The notes below the pieces were generated by a model, which was not told where the DNA came from, did not search any database, and was given only the letters and a program-made list of their open reading frames with translations. From Megalobrama amblycephala (taxonomy: Eukaryota; Chordata; Actinopteri; Cypriniformes; Xenocyprididae): a stretch of DNA of 64,000 nt. The translations under genes were made by a program, and so were the position numbers. How positions within the stretch are numbered: the stretch's first letter is position 1; every line of letters starts with the position of its first letter. Positions 1 to 11,541 of this stretch are shown here, piece after piece. The DNA lies in NCBI RefSeq assembly GCF_018812025.1, contig NC_063050.1, positions 6,300,047 to 6,364,046 on the forward strand, read 5' to 3'.

Positions 1-2991
1 TCTCGAGCCAGCAGAGGCTGAAGAACAGTGAGAGAGATCCAGCAGAAGATGGGGATGTGGCACATGATGTACTCCTGGATTTCCTGATGTGATGGATGAT
101 GGTTTCAGTTTTCAGTTTCAGATTTACTGTCCTCTGTAGTTGAGTCTTTGAGAAAGAGGAAAAGCGATAATAGGTCAAAGAGTAAGAGATCTCACGGATT
201 TAGAATAATAAACTGTGGTTGGGCTGGAATAACGTTACATCTCAGGTGTGCATTATTTACTAATAATTCAATGGACCAGAGTCAATTATTCCTCTTATAC
301 TACAGTTCCCACACCACAAGACATTGTTCTGATGTTGTATTTCAAGACATCTGTCAGGTTTTTGTCCTTAAAACACTTAACTCGATAAAAATGAATCCAA
401 AACTTCATTCTAAGAACACGTACACGTTTTCTCATGTGTCTATTGTTATTAGCTAGCTCAGGACTGATGGTAATGGCTTTTAGATGGTAATGTTAGCATC
501 TGCTATTAATTTGAATAACGCTTCAATTGCTTGAAGTGACTGGTGTGAATGACTTAGCCCACGTAAACCTGCCTGTTAGCATTCTTGAATGTGATGCTAA
601 TAATTTTAGCCAGTGGTGGATATTCTTAACAAGGATTTACTAACGTAATAGTAAATGTATCAGATTAAATTCCTACTTAAGTAGAAGTATAAAGTATCCG
701 TAGCCGTAAAATGTGCGTTATTAAGTCAAAAGTAAAAGTATTTATGAAGAGTTTAATGTACAGGATTTTTTTAATCTGACTCTGACTTTTAATCTTAACT
801 GAGGTCTAAACCAGGAAAGATAAATTAAAAGATAAATTACTGACATTTACAATTCACATTATCCATTATTATTAATAGTATGTGGTCCGATTTTTCCCGT
901 TGCGTCTGTCGTTGCTATGCAACCATGCAGCTTTACAGGGGGTATGGCTTATCTAAATGAGATGTACAGTAAATGAGCCCTATTGTCACTCCCAGCAGGT
1001 GAGAACAGGCGAGAACTGCACAAGTTTTAGAGGCATTTTCTCTCTTTAGAGCTTTTTTGAGTGCCTACCTTCAAATGGCCACAACTTCTCCAAATATTAT
1101 CAGATTTCCATGTGTTACACATCGTTGGAAAGCTTGGAGACTACACTTTCAGAATCTGTGAATAACTCAAAATGCCCCAGAACCGACTTGTGTCCCTACT
1201 TTCCGTGATTGGTCACATATGTGTATTCTTTGTGTATATTTAGCCATTGTTTCTGTTGCTTTCAGCAAATCAAGTCACTTTTACGTTTCGATTTTGCAAA
1301 CTGCTTTACCCTTTAATGCTAGAATAGGAAGTTATTTCTTGTGGCCAGAGGAATAATCTCCTTTCATAATAGTCGATAAGGAAAACTGATAGTTTGCTGT
1401 ACAAACTAAACCAGTATTTCTAAATTAACTATTAAATAGAACTAATACTGAACCATATATATAATTAATTATAATCTGTTGTGATTAATTCACAATATAT
1501 GTGCATAATTCCCTTTTTGGTTGATTTATATTATTAGTTGATTTATATTAATTGATCATAACGCATTATGATTTAATTATATATATATATTTCACCCATA
1601 ATTTGAATTAAATAATTAATTTCTTGCAATTCGTTACACATGTGTTCAGCTTGTGCGCCTGTTTGGAGTATCTGAGCAAAACCATTGCTTTGATCATGCC
1701 AAGTATTTATTCTGTTATTATTGTCTTATACAAAAATATATATCATCTGACAATCTGCTGTATTAATATCCATTATATATCCAGTGCCATACGTTCCAAA
1801 TGCTTTTTTTCTCACTAATACACATTTTTATGAAAATTGTATGTACCTTAATCTATGCTGTTCTAGTCTTCTACGAATAGTCCGCTCGGATACTCCAAGC
1901 AGGCACATTTGGAATGACATTTCTTTCTTTCTTCTTCTTTTTTTTAGGTTTATCAACAAGTATACAAAAATATACAACCCTATTAACAACAAAATCACAA
2001 AATAAAAAGGAAAATAAAGAACAAAAAAAAAAAAAAACACACACACATACACACATACAGGGCCAGGGGTAATATAAATTACATTATATAAAGTTAAGGT
2101 GCCTCAAAAGGCACTTTTTAACAACCTGGCAACAGAGCATAATGTCAACTGTATATTATAGGAAAGAATGATTATAAGATGCACACAATGTTATCGATTT
2201 TAAGGCTTTAACACTGCTGGAGGTAGACATTGTATCCAAGTAATACTTGTATATTATACAAAATATAATAAACAGGGGCTTTACAGAAAAAAAAATGTGC
2301 ACTTATGAATAAAAAAATTAGATTAGAAATTATTTGTCCTTTAGATTCTTATTAACATGATAAAAAACCAAACAAAACATCCTTGTACAACAAAGAAAAA
2401 ATGTCTAAAAGAGAAGCATGTATAGATTTTTTTTCCAAACAGCATGACATTTCCCCTCATGACAGTCGACTGCGAGTGACGTCACTTACCATACGAACAC
2501 GCCTCATATTGACGCACCTCTGATGCTGAATGACAGGTTTTCGTGTAGGCATCGGAAATTCATAACTCATAAGACATGGGAAATACAGTTGCAAATGAAC
2601 TTTGCTTTTCCATTTGAAATTTGGCAGTCATTGTGCGTTTGCAAAAGCAAAAACACAAAAGGTAATGCAAGATTTGCAATTCCTTTTGAAAATTGTCTGG
2701 TATATACATCTATACATTTAGCTTTTAATTTATATTAAATATTATATAAATATTTTACAGTCTCTACTAATGTCATGAGGAGTTGAATCAGGTGTGTTAG
2801 ATGAGTGAGACATACAAAATGAGCAGCACTGGAGAACTTTCTGAGAATCCCTGCTTTAAATACTCACAGCTGTAAACAAACATTCTGCTAAAAGTCAGTT
2901 ATTTAAAGGTCTAATTTAAATTCCTATTTAAACCTCAACACTATACAGTACCTTCATTGATCCTTGTTGGTGTATTGTGTACTGCAGGGTT
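1..2991. other. Non-coding AT-rich stretch
   Basis: I see no supportable gene here. The interval is AT-rich, with a TA-rich run near 1575-1590 and a poly(A)/CA tract near 2021-2055. The stretches around 600-800 and 1060-1200 look like dispersed fish repeats, but I could not define their ends. The open frames present are short, lack domain features, and mostly lie on low-complexity sequence. Confidence 0.5.
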
Positions 2992-3107
2992 TCAGCCGTA
3001 GTTGATGTGTATTGGGCCTGTGATAGTGTTTCCTGTGAGTACAGAAACACCTGCACTCGCACCTCTGTCAGCTGTTACACCAACACTGACTCCAGTGGGA
3101 GTCTGCA
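2992..3107 (-). CDS. Terminal exon of a PYD-type fish immune protein (fragment)
   Basis: On the minus strand a polypyrimidine tract and AG at about 3108-3115 precede an open exon that ends in TGA at 2992-2994. Spliced to the exon at 3165-3288, it completes a split GTG codon and reads VQTPTGVSVGVTADRG, continues, and ends LTGNTITGPIHINYG. Glycine/valine/threonine-rich tails of this kind occur next to pyrin or NACHT regions in fish NLR-like genes; that comparison is from memory. No preceding PYD exon was found, so this may be the relic of another cluster member. The domain name is an inference. Confidence 0.45.
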
Positions 3108-3164
3108 CTGAAATAGAGACAAAGACACACATTTAAACTTCTTAAAGATGGACATCTTTATTAC

Positions 3165-3288
3165 CATCCTTCTGTTTGTTCTCTGACTGTTCAGGAATAT
3201 TTTTCTGGTTCATCTTCCTCAGGACGTTGAGTGCCTCACCACACTCTGTTTTGAATTGAGGTGCTCCGATCAGGATTTCCACAGGCAT
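3165..3288 (-). CDS. Exon with pyrin-domain-like last helix (fragment)
   Basis: This minus-strand open segment starts at an ATG (3286-3288) and ends in a donor GTAATA just below 3165. It encodes MPVEILIGAP and then EALNVLRKMNQKN, which resembles the last helix of teleost pyrin domains (typically VLRKMNxNxLA). The donor leaves one base, and the acceptor at 3107 supplies the other two, so the frame is kept into the next exon. The ATG may be an internal methionine of a longer exon, because no acceptor is obvious upstream. It lies downstream of FIIND copy 1 on the same strand and could be the last piece of a neighbouring PYD gene. Confidence 0.4.
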
Positions 3289-4389
3289 ATTAATCTACAT
3301 CTATTTAAATGTCTTAAGAACATACTGATTTTTAAAAAAAGAAAAATATACATACAAAATTTCCACACTGTTTGCTCTAAAAGCTTTTTGTAACCAAACA
3401 TTTTCACCCAAAGTAGTAGCAGGACAACATTAAACATTCAAGAGAGCGTTATGAAAACTGATCAGAGGCTTCAACAGTGCATGGTCTTCTCGAGTGGGCT
3501 TTTCCTAAATGCAGAATGATTTACATTTACATGATTGTGACTCTCACTATGTTTAGCGCTGCAGTTGTTCATATCATGTAATTGTCTAATTTTTGTTTTT
3601 GTAACTATATTGTTACACACACAAAAAAAAACAGTGTTTCCCAAGACTGTTTCTCGAGGCTGTAATGGGTGTGTGCTTAGGCAGATGAGGACAAAGACGA
3701 ATAAAGTTCAAACACAGTTTCTTACATGTGAACTCATAATGATGGTGACCATGGAGACGGAGGACAGGCAGGAACACAAACAAATGAACATGACAAATAA
3801 AAACAAACTGAAAGTCCATGAAAACTGAAATTAATGTGACAGAGGCACACCAACACCACATTTTCAAACTATTCCTGATCAAACACAGCTGATTCAACTC
3901 ATCAGCTTATTAGGAGAGACTCCAAGACCTGAAATGAATGATAAGATGAATGAATGAACAGATAAGAGATACATCCAAACTGTGTAGTGTGGGTGTGCCT
4001 CCAGAAACAGGGTTGGGAAACACTGGTGTAAAAAAGTATTCCTCTTAGGAGTATGTACATGTATGTGAATAGCTATGTTTCCATCACCATTTTTATGCAC
4101 ATTTTTGAAGTATTGTGTCAGAAATTAGTGATGGATATAACAAATTTAGAACAAAAAAAGTGAGGTGGTTTTTGACTTGCGACAAATAGTTAATGTCAAT
4201 AATGGGAGATGGAAACGCATTTGCCAAATAAATTATGACATAGTGAACATTAAACCCACATGAGTAATCGTCTGTTTCTACCGATGGTCTTTTATTTTCT
4301 GTTGCTTACTCTAAATATAAATATAATTTAGATATAATTTACTTTTACTCGTACAATTGAACATTAAAAAAATGTATATGAATGCTTTC
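3289..4389. other. Spacer downstream of gene copy 1
   Basis: I recognise no gene or element in this interval. Open frames on both strands around 3565-3900 overlap each other and carry no domain signal. On the minus strand this is the 3-prime flank of the first FIIND/CARD copy. Confidence 0.4.
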
Positions 4390-4575
4390 ACAAAATCTTT
4401 GTGCTTGCGTATAATTTCACAGATCTTTCTCATGCTCTCCTGGCTGGTTAAACTCCAGTCTGGTTTCTGAATATTGTTCCTCATGAATTATTTTTTGCTG
4501 ACACAGTTTATCTGCACTGATCTGGATATTTTCAACCCCTTGAATGAGATCAAGCCAGTGGTTATCAAAAATTGT
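4390..4575 (-). pseudogene. CARD remnant of gene copy 1
   Basis: After the FIIND frame, the minus strand still encodes CARD-like helices but in another frame: FDNHWLDLIQGVENIQ, then KLCQQKIIHEEQYSE, then MRKICEIIRKHKDF. Compared with copy 3, one base is missing at the FIIND/CARD border and one is gained inside the CARD. The FIIND frame meets a stop (about 4488) before the CARD can be read, and the last helix is lost. A CARD recruits CARD-bearing partners such as caspases or ASC in inflammasome proteins. The sequence GCAGGTAAAG at the border could also act as a donor, so an alternative spliced product is not excluded. Confidence 0.7.
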
Positions 4576-5493
4576 GCTTTACCTGCTTCACTATTCAGAT
4601 GCGACTCATTTCTCTTAGGATGAATCTGATCAAGTTCATCTTTCTCAATTGTTGCAGTCCAGACCTCCTCCTTATCCTTCTCTCTGATAAGAGTCATTTG
4701 AAGATCATTCTCCAGACGTGTCGTGACCTTGAAGAAGTTTGGGGGAGTTTTTATTCCGAGTGTGATCCCTTCTTTGGGATGGATAGAGGCACCAGGAACG
4801 TCAAGACTATGCAGCGTTTTCATCCGAAATGGCCTGTCAGGTCTGGGATGCGGGATTAGACAACTTGTTTTTTCATCCTTCTCAACTTTTTCTTTTGCAC
4901 AATCATCAAATGGAAAAAAGTAGACGTGTAGAATGAGAGGAGCTTTAGAACACATGTAGAGAAGAAGATCACAGTGTTTGTACACTCGCGCTCTACGCAA
5001 ACTTATTAATGTTTTAAGAGAGAAGGATGGTTGGACAATCTTGGCATGGAATCGGGTCAACTGCACAGGTTCTGTGGTTATTCCCTCGTCTTTTACGCTG
5101 AGGACTTTCACAGCATCTTTGAGAGAGGGGTCAGACTCTCCTAAACAGGCGTAATGGGGCAGATGAACTTCCTCCAGTTTCCCTGAGATCACCGTCACGT
5201 CAATCACTGGAGCGATCCGGTTACACTGCAGCCTCTCCAGCTCTGTGGTGAGGAAGTGTCCGTCTACGGTACAGTACTGAAGGGTGACGTCACAGTCACA
5301 GACCCATCGCATTCTGGTCCTGACACACTCGTAACGGCCTGGGTCAGTGCTGACCCTGAACTTTGACCCTCCTTCATCTGTACAGGCCGACGGCTCAATC
5401 TGAACCCACTGATCAGAATCAGCTATATGGACACAAGACTGACAGTTCAGCAGTGGGTGAATATTGAGCCCAGAAGGTTTGGAGTCAGAGAAC
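4488..5493 (-). CDS. FIIND (ZU5-UPA) exon, gene copy 1
   Basis: This is a single large exon entered at acceptor TTCTTCACAG (exon starts at 5493) and open to a stop at 4488-4490. The ZU5 half runs to SF|S (Ser codon 5019-5021), the position of FIIND autocleavage in NLRP1 and CARD8. The UPA half follows, with [20 protein letters not shown] and DRPFRMKT as its clearest stretches. The exon begins with one base that completes a Gly codon with the two bases ending the SPRY exon at 11542, so SPRY and FIIND join in frame. In NLRP1 and CARD8 the released C-terminal UPA-CARD half nucleates inflammasomes. Here the residue aligned by eye with the catalytic His is Ser (VLSVKDEG), so cleavage is doubtful. 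The apparent signal peptide in the extended frame is the intron's pyrimidine tract. Confidence 0.8.
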
Positions 5494-5569
5494 CTGTGAA
5501 GAACCAGAAGAAGGAGGAATGAAAGAGTGAGATGGTTTTTACGCACAAACGGTACAAAATTAATGAATT

Positions 5570-5880
5570 AATAATAAACTAATAATGATGGTGACTAACT
5601 ACATTAGTTAGCATGAACTAACAATGAAAACTACTAAAGTGTTTATTAATCTCAGTTAATGTTCATTTCAATGTTTATCAAATCATCATTAAAATCATAA
5701 TTTGTACCTGTCAATATTATTTAATGATCTGAACTAACAATGAAGAATTCAATTTTTATTAACTAAAGTTAAAGATTAATACCATAACACATGTATTACA
5801 CATTTTTAGTTAATGCATTAATGAATGTAAACTAATGGGATCTTGCTGTAAAGTGTTACTAACAACTCAAAATCAACAAC
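5570..5880. repeat. Intronic dispersed repeat shared by all three units
   Basis: This AT-rich sequence contains TTAGTTAGCATGAACTAACA and ends near TGTAAAGTGTTAC. Closely related copies lie beside the other two FIIND exons (about 31240-31520 and 47440-47770) at the same intronic position. It was therefore present before the genes duplicated. It resembles short DNA transposons common in cyprinids, but I cannot assign a family. Confidence 0.6.
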
Positions 5881-6083
5881 ATACTAACAGTCTACTATAA
5901 AAAACCTGAAGAGTAAATCTGTCACGATTCACACACCTTCTAACAACTGTTGACTTTGTGGAAAATGTACCATCAAAAGATTTTGTACATTAAATAAATT
6001 GGTATAGTTTAATGAGAGTTTAATTTGAACTTCATTGGTAAAATTATTTTTTTATGTAGGCTCTGTTTATATAGCCTTCATGA

Positions 6084-6626
6084 TGTCAGCATTCTACCTC
6101 CTGTAATTTGTCTCCATGCCTCTAGAGGTCCCCTGTGTTCCCCTCTGCCTTAATTCTTCCTCGTTTGATCTTGTTAGCATTATCCAGGTCACCTGTGCCT
6201 TGTTTATCCTAGGGTATTTTAGCAGTGTTTTTTCCCTTTGTTCCTCACTTGGTTTTTGAGTCTTGGCTGCGTGCTACCTGCCTTGTTTTTCCAAGCCCTT
6301 CCTAGTCCTTCCAAGCTACCTCAAGTAAGGTGTTCTTAGTTATTTGATTCTTTATGAGCCCTAGTTTTGTTTTCTCCCCTCGTGGAGTTTTTATTTTCCT
6401 ATGTAGTTTTTTTTTTTTCATTTATCTCTCATGTTACTAATGCCTCTGTCTGAGAAGAACTTTTGTTGGATTTTTGGCTTGCAAAGACCTTTTTTAAAGT
6501 AAACCGACATTGCCTGGAATTCTGCCTTGAGTGTTTCGTTTGGGTCCAACGTTACAGCCTCTGTGGCCTAGTGGCAAATCTCTCCACCCCACACCAGAGA
6601 CCCGAATTCTAGCCCAGCTTGTGACA
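6084..6626 (+). repeat. 5-prime LTR of gypsy element 1
   Basis: A 543-bp terminal repeat with TG...CA ends. The part from about 6183 onward is repeated nearly perfectly at 9462-9904, with only scattered differences such as a one-base change in a T-run. It is followed by a short leader and the gag start at 6644. Confidence 0.85.
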
Positions 6627-6643
6627 GAAAAACCAAGTCACTC

Positions 6644-7657
6644 ATGGACCCAGAAACACTCGGTTCCAAGGACCTGTTGACAGTGATTGCTCAACACGAG
6701 GCGTCTTTTCAGCGCCATGAAGCCGTTCTCAGCCGTCAAGAAGAGCTAATGGCCAAACACTCTCAACTCCTGGCCGATATGATGAGTTCCATCCGCCAGC
6801 TCTTCGAACGCCTCCCTGGTTCTTCACCTTCCTCTGTTTCACCTCCGAGAGGGGACAGGCCTTCTCCTGTGGCGGAGCCCCGACTACCACCTCCTAAGCC
6901 CTTTGCTGGAGATCCCAGTTCCTGCCAGGGTTTCCTCACCCAGTGCTCTCTCACCTTCGAGCTCCAACCCTCAAGTTTTCCCACAGATCGCTCTAAGATT
7001 GCTTACATTATAACCCTTCTCTCAGACAAGGCTCTCTCCTGGGCCTCTGCAGTGTGGGAATCTCAGGATGGCTGCTGTGAGTCCTACGTGGCATTTGTGG
7101 AAGAATTCAAGCGAGTGTTCGATCATCCTGTCAGTGGTCGGGAGGCTTCCAAGTGCCTACTCACTCTCCGTCAGGGTTCCCGTAGCACTGCAGATTTCGC
7201 TATAGAATTTCGGACCATAGCAGCAAAGAGCGGATGGAATGATGAGGCACTGAGGGTCTGCTTTCAAGGAGGGTTGTCTGAGCCACTTCAAGACGAGTTA
7301 GCCACTCGAAAACCGGCTGAGGATCTTGAGTCCCTCATAGCAATGGCCATCCGCCTAGACAATCGCCTGAGAGAGCGGAGGGCGGCTCGTCGCAAGGAGT
7401 CTCATTCTCAAATTCCTCTGAGCAGGTCTGTTTCTCCAGTTTGTATTCCTGCATCCAGAACTTCCCCAGTTCCCGAACAGCTCCATGATTCCCCAGAAGA
7501 CATGCAGTTGGGCCGTTCTAGGCTTTCTCCCAGTGAGAGGGAATGTCGCATGAGGGAGCGTCGTTGCCTCTACTGCGGTGCTTCCGGCCACTTCCGTTCC
7601 ACTTGCCCCGAGCTCTCGGGAAACGCCTGTCCCCGTACAGCAACAGGAGGGCTGTGA
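6644..7657 (+). CDS. Gag of gypsy element 1
   Basis: This encodes a 337-residue Gag starting [13 protein letters not shown] capsid-like region follows ([20 protein letters not shown] and onward), and a single CCHC zinc knuckle, [14 protein letters not shown], lies near residues 309-322. Gag packages the element RNA in virus-like particles. The frame looks intact. Its TGA stop overlaps the ATG of the pol frame in a TGATG arrangement (7655-7659). Pol is in the minus-1 frame, so expression by frameshift or by reinitiation are both possible. Confidence 0.85.
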   Translation: MDPETLGSKDLLTVIAQHEASFQRHEAVLSRQEELMAKHSQLLADMMSSIRQLFERLPGSSPSSVSPPRGDRPSPVAEPRLPPPKPFAGDPSSCQGFLTQCSLTFELQPSSFPTDRSKIAYIITLLSDKALSWASAVWESQDGCCESYVAFVEEFKRVFDHPVSGREASKCLLTLRQGSRSTADFAIEFRTIAAKSGWNDEALRVCFQGGLSEPLQDELATRKPAEDLESLIAMAIRLDNRLRERRAARRKESHSQIPLSRSVSPVCIPASRTSPVPEQLHDSPEDMQLGRSRLSPSERECRMRERRCLYCGASGHFRSTCPELSGNACPRTATGGL

Positions 7658-9501
7658 TGGGGAAAATCAGAGCTCCTCCTGCTAATGCCGTCCTGGCAGT
7701 TCCAGCCACTTTGTCCTGGGAGGGCCACCAGCATCTGGTCCAGGCTATGATCGATTCTGGGGCCGCTGGCGACTTCTTAGATCTAACCTTGGCAAAGAAA
7801 CTTAAGATCCCTACCCAACTTCTTCCTCACCCCCAGGCAGTTACCGCTTTGGATGGCAGACCTCTGGAACCAGGCAAAGTAACAGAGGCCACTCAGTCCC
7901 TGCGACTTACCATCTTTCAACACCAGCAGGAGGAGACCTTCTATCTTATTGACTCCCCCGAGTATCCTATTATCCTGGGTCACCCTTGGCTGTGCAGACA
8001 TAATCCGCATATCGACTGGCCCACTGGCACTATTCTAAGCTGGGGTTCACCTTGCCAACTCTCCTGCCTACTTCAGAGTCCCCCAGCCCCTAGTTCTGAG
8101 TTTCAAGAGTCTGTTGACCTGTCCCGAGTCCCCAGTGTTTATCATCAATTCAAGGCAGTGTTCAGCAAGTCCCGGGCTACCTCCTTACCACCTCACCGCA
8201 CTTATGACTGTGCTATTGATTTACTCCCTGGCTCCTGCCCTCCCAGGGGTCGGATCTTGTCCCTGTCTCCCCCAGAGCGCTCAGCTATGGATATCTACAT
8301 TAAGGAGTCCTTGGCAGCCGGCATCATCCGTGCCTCTACCTCCCCAGCTGGGGCAGGTTTCTTCTTTGTTGAGAAGAAAGACGGGGGTCTTAGGCCTTGT
8401 ATTGATTACCGGGGCCTCAACAAGATCACAGTTCGGAATCGATACCCCCTACCTCTCATGGCCACAGCTTTTGAGCTGCTTCAAGGGGCTTCCATTTTCA
8501 CTAAGCTGGATCTCCACAATGCTTACCATCTTGTGCGGATCCGACAGGGAGATGAATGGAAGACTGCCTTCAACACCCCTACAGGCCACTATGAGTATCT
8601 CGTAATGCCATTTGGGCTCACCAATGCCCCTGCAGTATTCCAAGCGTTAATTAATGACGTCCTCCGGGACCTACTTAATCAATTCGTCTTTGTATACCTT
8701 GACGATATTCTCATTTTCTCAAGGTCACTGGAAGAGCATAAGGGGCATGTTAGCAGGGTTCTCCAGAGACTCCTCAACAATCACCTCTATGTAAAGCCAG
8801 AGAAGTGTGATTTCCATGTTACCCAGGCTCAGTTTCTTGGATTCATTGTCACTCCTGGCCACCTGGAGATGGACCCAAAGAAGGTAGAAGCAGTCCACAA
8901 CTGGCCCATACCTACTATGGTCAAGGAGGTTCAACGTTTTATTGGCTTTGCAAACTTCTATAGGAAGTTCATTTAGAATTTCAGCTCTGTGGTGGCCCCC
9001 TTGACGGCGCTTACCAAGGGAGGAGGACCCAAGATTCAGTGGGGTCCGGAGGCAGCAGGGGCCTTCGAGGATCTCAAGCGCCGCTTCACTTCCGCTCCCA
9101 TTCTTTCGATCCCTAACCCAGAAAGACCTTTTGTGGTGGAGGTGGACGCCTCAGAGGTGGGGGTAGGGGCCATCCTGTCACAGAGAGGAGAAGATGGAAA
9201 ATTACACCCTTGCGCCTTCATGTCTCGTCGCCTGTCAGATGCTGAGCGCAACTACCACGTGGGGGATCGTGAGTTGCTTGCTGTAAAACTTGCCTTGGAG
9301 GAGTGGCGCCACTGGCTCGAGGGGGCTCAGCACCCTTTTCAGGTTCTCACGGACCACAAAAACCTAGAATATCTCCAGCAGACTAAGCGGTTGAACCCCC
9401 GGCAAGCTCGATGGTCACTGTTTTTTAATCGATTTCAGTTTCTCCTTTCTTACAGACCTGGTCCAGGTCACCTGTGCCTTGTTTATCCTAGGGTATTTTA
9501 G
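7657..9501 (+). pseudogene. Pol of gypsy element 1 (protease-RT-RNase H, nonsense and truncated)
   Basis: The order is an aspartic protease ([19 protein letters not shown], around 7747), reverse transcriptase ([20 protein letters not shown]; catalytic [11 protein letters not shown] near 8690) and RNase H ([18 protein letters not shown] near 9130). A single in-frame TAG at 8974-8976 interrupts the RT/connection region, after which the same frame stays open. The reading then ends inside LTR sequence at 9501, so integrase is absent. The element therefore cannot move by itself. Confidence 0.85.
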
Positions 9502-9904
9502 CAGTGTTTTTTCCCTTTGTTCCTCACTTGGTTTTTGAGTCTTGGCTGCGTGCTACCTGCCTTGTTTTTCCAAGCCCTTCCTAGTCCTTCCAAGCTACCT
9601 CAAGTAAGGTGTTCTTAGTTATTTGATTCTTTCTGAGCCCTAGTTTTGTTTTCTCCCCTCGTGGAGTTTTTATTTTCCTATGTAGTTTTTTTTTTCATTT
9701 ATCTCTCATGTTACTAATGCCTCTGTCTGAGAAGAACTTTTGTTGGATTTTTGGCTTGCAAAGACCTTTTTTAAAGTAAACCGACATTGCCTGGAATTCT
9801 GCCTTGAGTGTTTCGTTTGGGTCCAACATTACAGCCTCTGTGGCCTAGTGGCAAATCTCTCCACCCCCACACCAGAGACCCGAGTTCTAGCCCAGCTTGT
9901 GACA
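9462..9904 (+). repeat. 3-prime LTR of gypsy element 1, missing its first ~100 bp
   Basis: It matches 6183-6626 of the 5-prime LTR and ends in the same TTGTGACA, followed by the CATGA target duplication. The missing start fits the deletion that removed the integrase. Confidence 0.85.
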
Positions 9905-10412
9905 CATGAACTCTATATTCTCCATCAATGAGCTCAAGTTGAATAATGTCTCAAGTATTCTATAAATCAGTGTTTTTAACTATGGTGAAGCGGGATATTT
10001 TCACAGAGGTGGACAGATAAAGGCCAGCAAGCAGTCTGGGGTGAACAGAAATGTTCATTATCCAAACATAATAAATGAGTTTGACTATAAAGAACTGGAC
10101 TGTTTTAGTTCTTACAACACAACTGTCTACAGTTAATTGTGCTTGATTGTGATTGAGGGAGTGCTGGAATAGATCAAGTAATGCTGAGTGAATTTGATTA
10201 TTTCTGTCTTATTCCTCACCTGCAGGCATATTAATAGAACAGAAGCTCACACTACAGCTAGAAAATTACAGAAAATTAATATAAAATTAAAGTTTAGAGA
10301 TCATGTGATCAGTCACAATAGTCCCTGCACAGGAGAGACTTGTTGTTTCCAAACAAAGAAAAAAGATATATTTACTGCTATCTGCATCTGCTATCGGCCA
10401 AAATATGCTGAC
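9905..10412. other. Intron of gene copy 1
   Basis: This host intron matches the copy-2 intron at about 31725-32300, including GTTGAATAATGTCTCAAG and GCGGGATATTTTCACAGAG. No coding potential is seen. Confidence 0.6.
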
Positions 10413-10420
10413 AAATATGG

Positions 10421-11418
10421 TAGGCTGACCAAACGTCCTGTTTTCCCGGGACATGTCCTGTTTTCACGTCCTGTACTGGCCGTCCTGGTTGTTTTTTATA
10501 AAGTGATGAAAACGTCCTGGTTTTCATTAATTTTCATTGGGCCATTAAATTGACCGATGTTACGAGATTTTCGGTTTCTGAGATTTTCGGTTTCCGAAGG
10601 CGGAGCATACATTAATATAAATCGCAGACTCGCACACTTGCACTTGCAACTGAAAATATTAGTTCACATTGTATCTCAAGACATGATTATTCCATAAAGG
10701 TAACTATATTCTCAGCGTCGCGGCTGAGTTATGTCTAAACTACAGTTGTTTACTTCTAGGTAACAGTTTATAATGTTTTATGCACGATTTGTGCAGTTGA
10801 CTGTAACTGAATAACAGATACTTTGTGTAACAGCAGAACTACCTTCAGCTATCATCTACAATGAGTTCAGCTCGTTGTGCTCTTCCTTTGTACCTTGCGA
10901 TGTAACAGCCGATAGGCCTATATATATTTCTTTATAACGTTCATGCCTATTTGATAAGCAACAAAAAACTGCTGGGAAAGATCAGCTCTACAGCAAAATA
11001 TAGATGGGCAAACAAGAAGGATGAGGAAGAAAAACAGGATGAAGAGGAAAACGAGGATGAAGAAAACTAAAGATATAGACATTTTTTGTTAGTTTTTGTA
11101 AGTTTGTGAGAGCTATTTTTGTTAAATTTGGATTGCTAATATAACAGAAGTATTTTTTAGTTATTTATTATTTATTTATTTTTCTAATACATAAGAGACA
11201 TTAACTTGTCATGATAAAACATGTTGAGAAGCCTATCTGAATTTGTGTATTTGGTTATAGATAGTATTTTGTAATATAACAATTTTCTATCCATACAGAG
11301 GAGGAATATTTTAAATGTATTGAAATTATAAGGCATCTTTGAGTAAACTTCGAGGTATCATTTGAGTATTGCCGGGCAGAGTGTCCTGGTTTTCGGTAAT
11401 CAAAATATGGTCACCCTA
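10421..11418. mobile_element. hAT-type DNA transposon, probably non-autonomous
   Basis: An element of about 998 bp with inverted ends TAGGCTGACCA / TGGTCACCCTA, flanked by an exact 8-bp duplication AAATATGG (10413-10420 and 11419-11426). An 8-bp duplication is the hAT signature. The corresponding intron of gene copy 2 has an empty site near 32280. A short acidic stretch around 11020-11070 is the only coding-like segment. I see no transposase. Confidence 0.85.
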
Positions 11419-11541
11419 AAATATGGGCATATTAGCAATAATTCAATATCATGCATCCCTAGTGTTTAGTGATGAATGAAGAACAGAGGATTGAATCAGT
11501 CTGGAAAAATCCTTCACTAAGACACAGTATATTTCACTCAC

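Larger units (their letters stand above)
6084..9904 (+). mobile_element. Ty3/gypsy retrotransposon 1, internally deleted
   Basis: The order is LTR, gag, protease, reverse transcriptase, RNase H and a partial LTR. A 5-bp target duplication CATGA flanks it (6079-6083 and 9905-9909). The 5-prime LTR begins TGTCAGC and ends TTGTGACA. The integrase and the first part of the 3-prime LTR are missing: RNase H coding sequence runs directly into the LTR at about 9462, where TCCAGGTC matches 6183-6190 of the 5-prime LTR. The element sits in the intron between the SPRY and FIIND exons of gene copy 1. The related intron of copy 2 (near 31725) lacks it. Confidence 0.88.

Noticed and set aside
5494..5546. 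Apparent signal peptide ([15 protein letters not shown]) before FIIND copy 1, and the similar one in copy 3.
   Set aside because: It is the translation of the intron's pyrimidine-rich acceptor tract ending TTCTTCACAG. Phase matching with the SPRY exon shows the exon starts after it, and copy 2 has an in-frame stop there.
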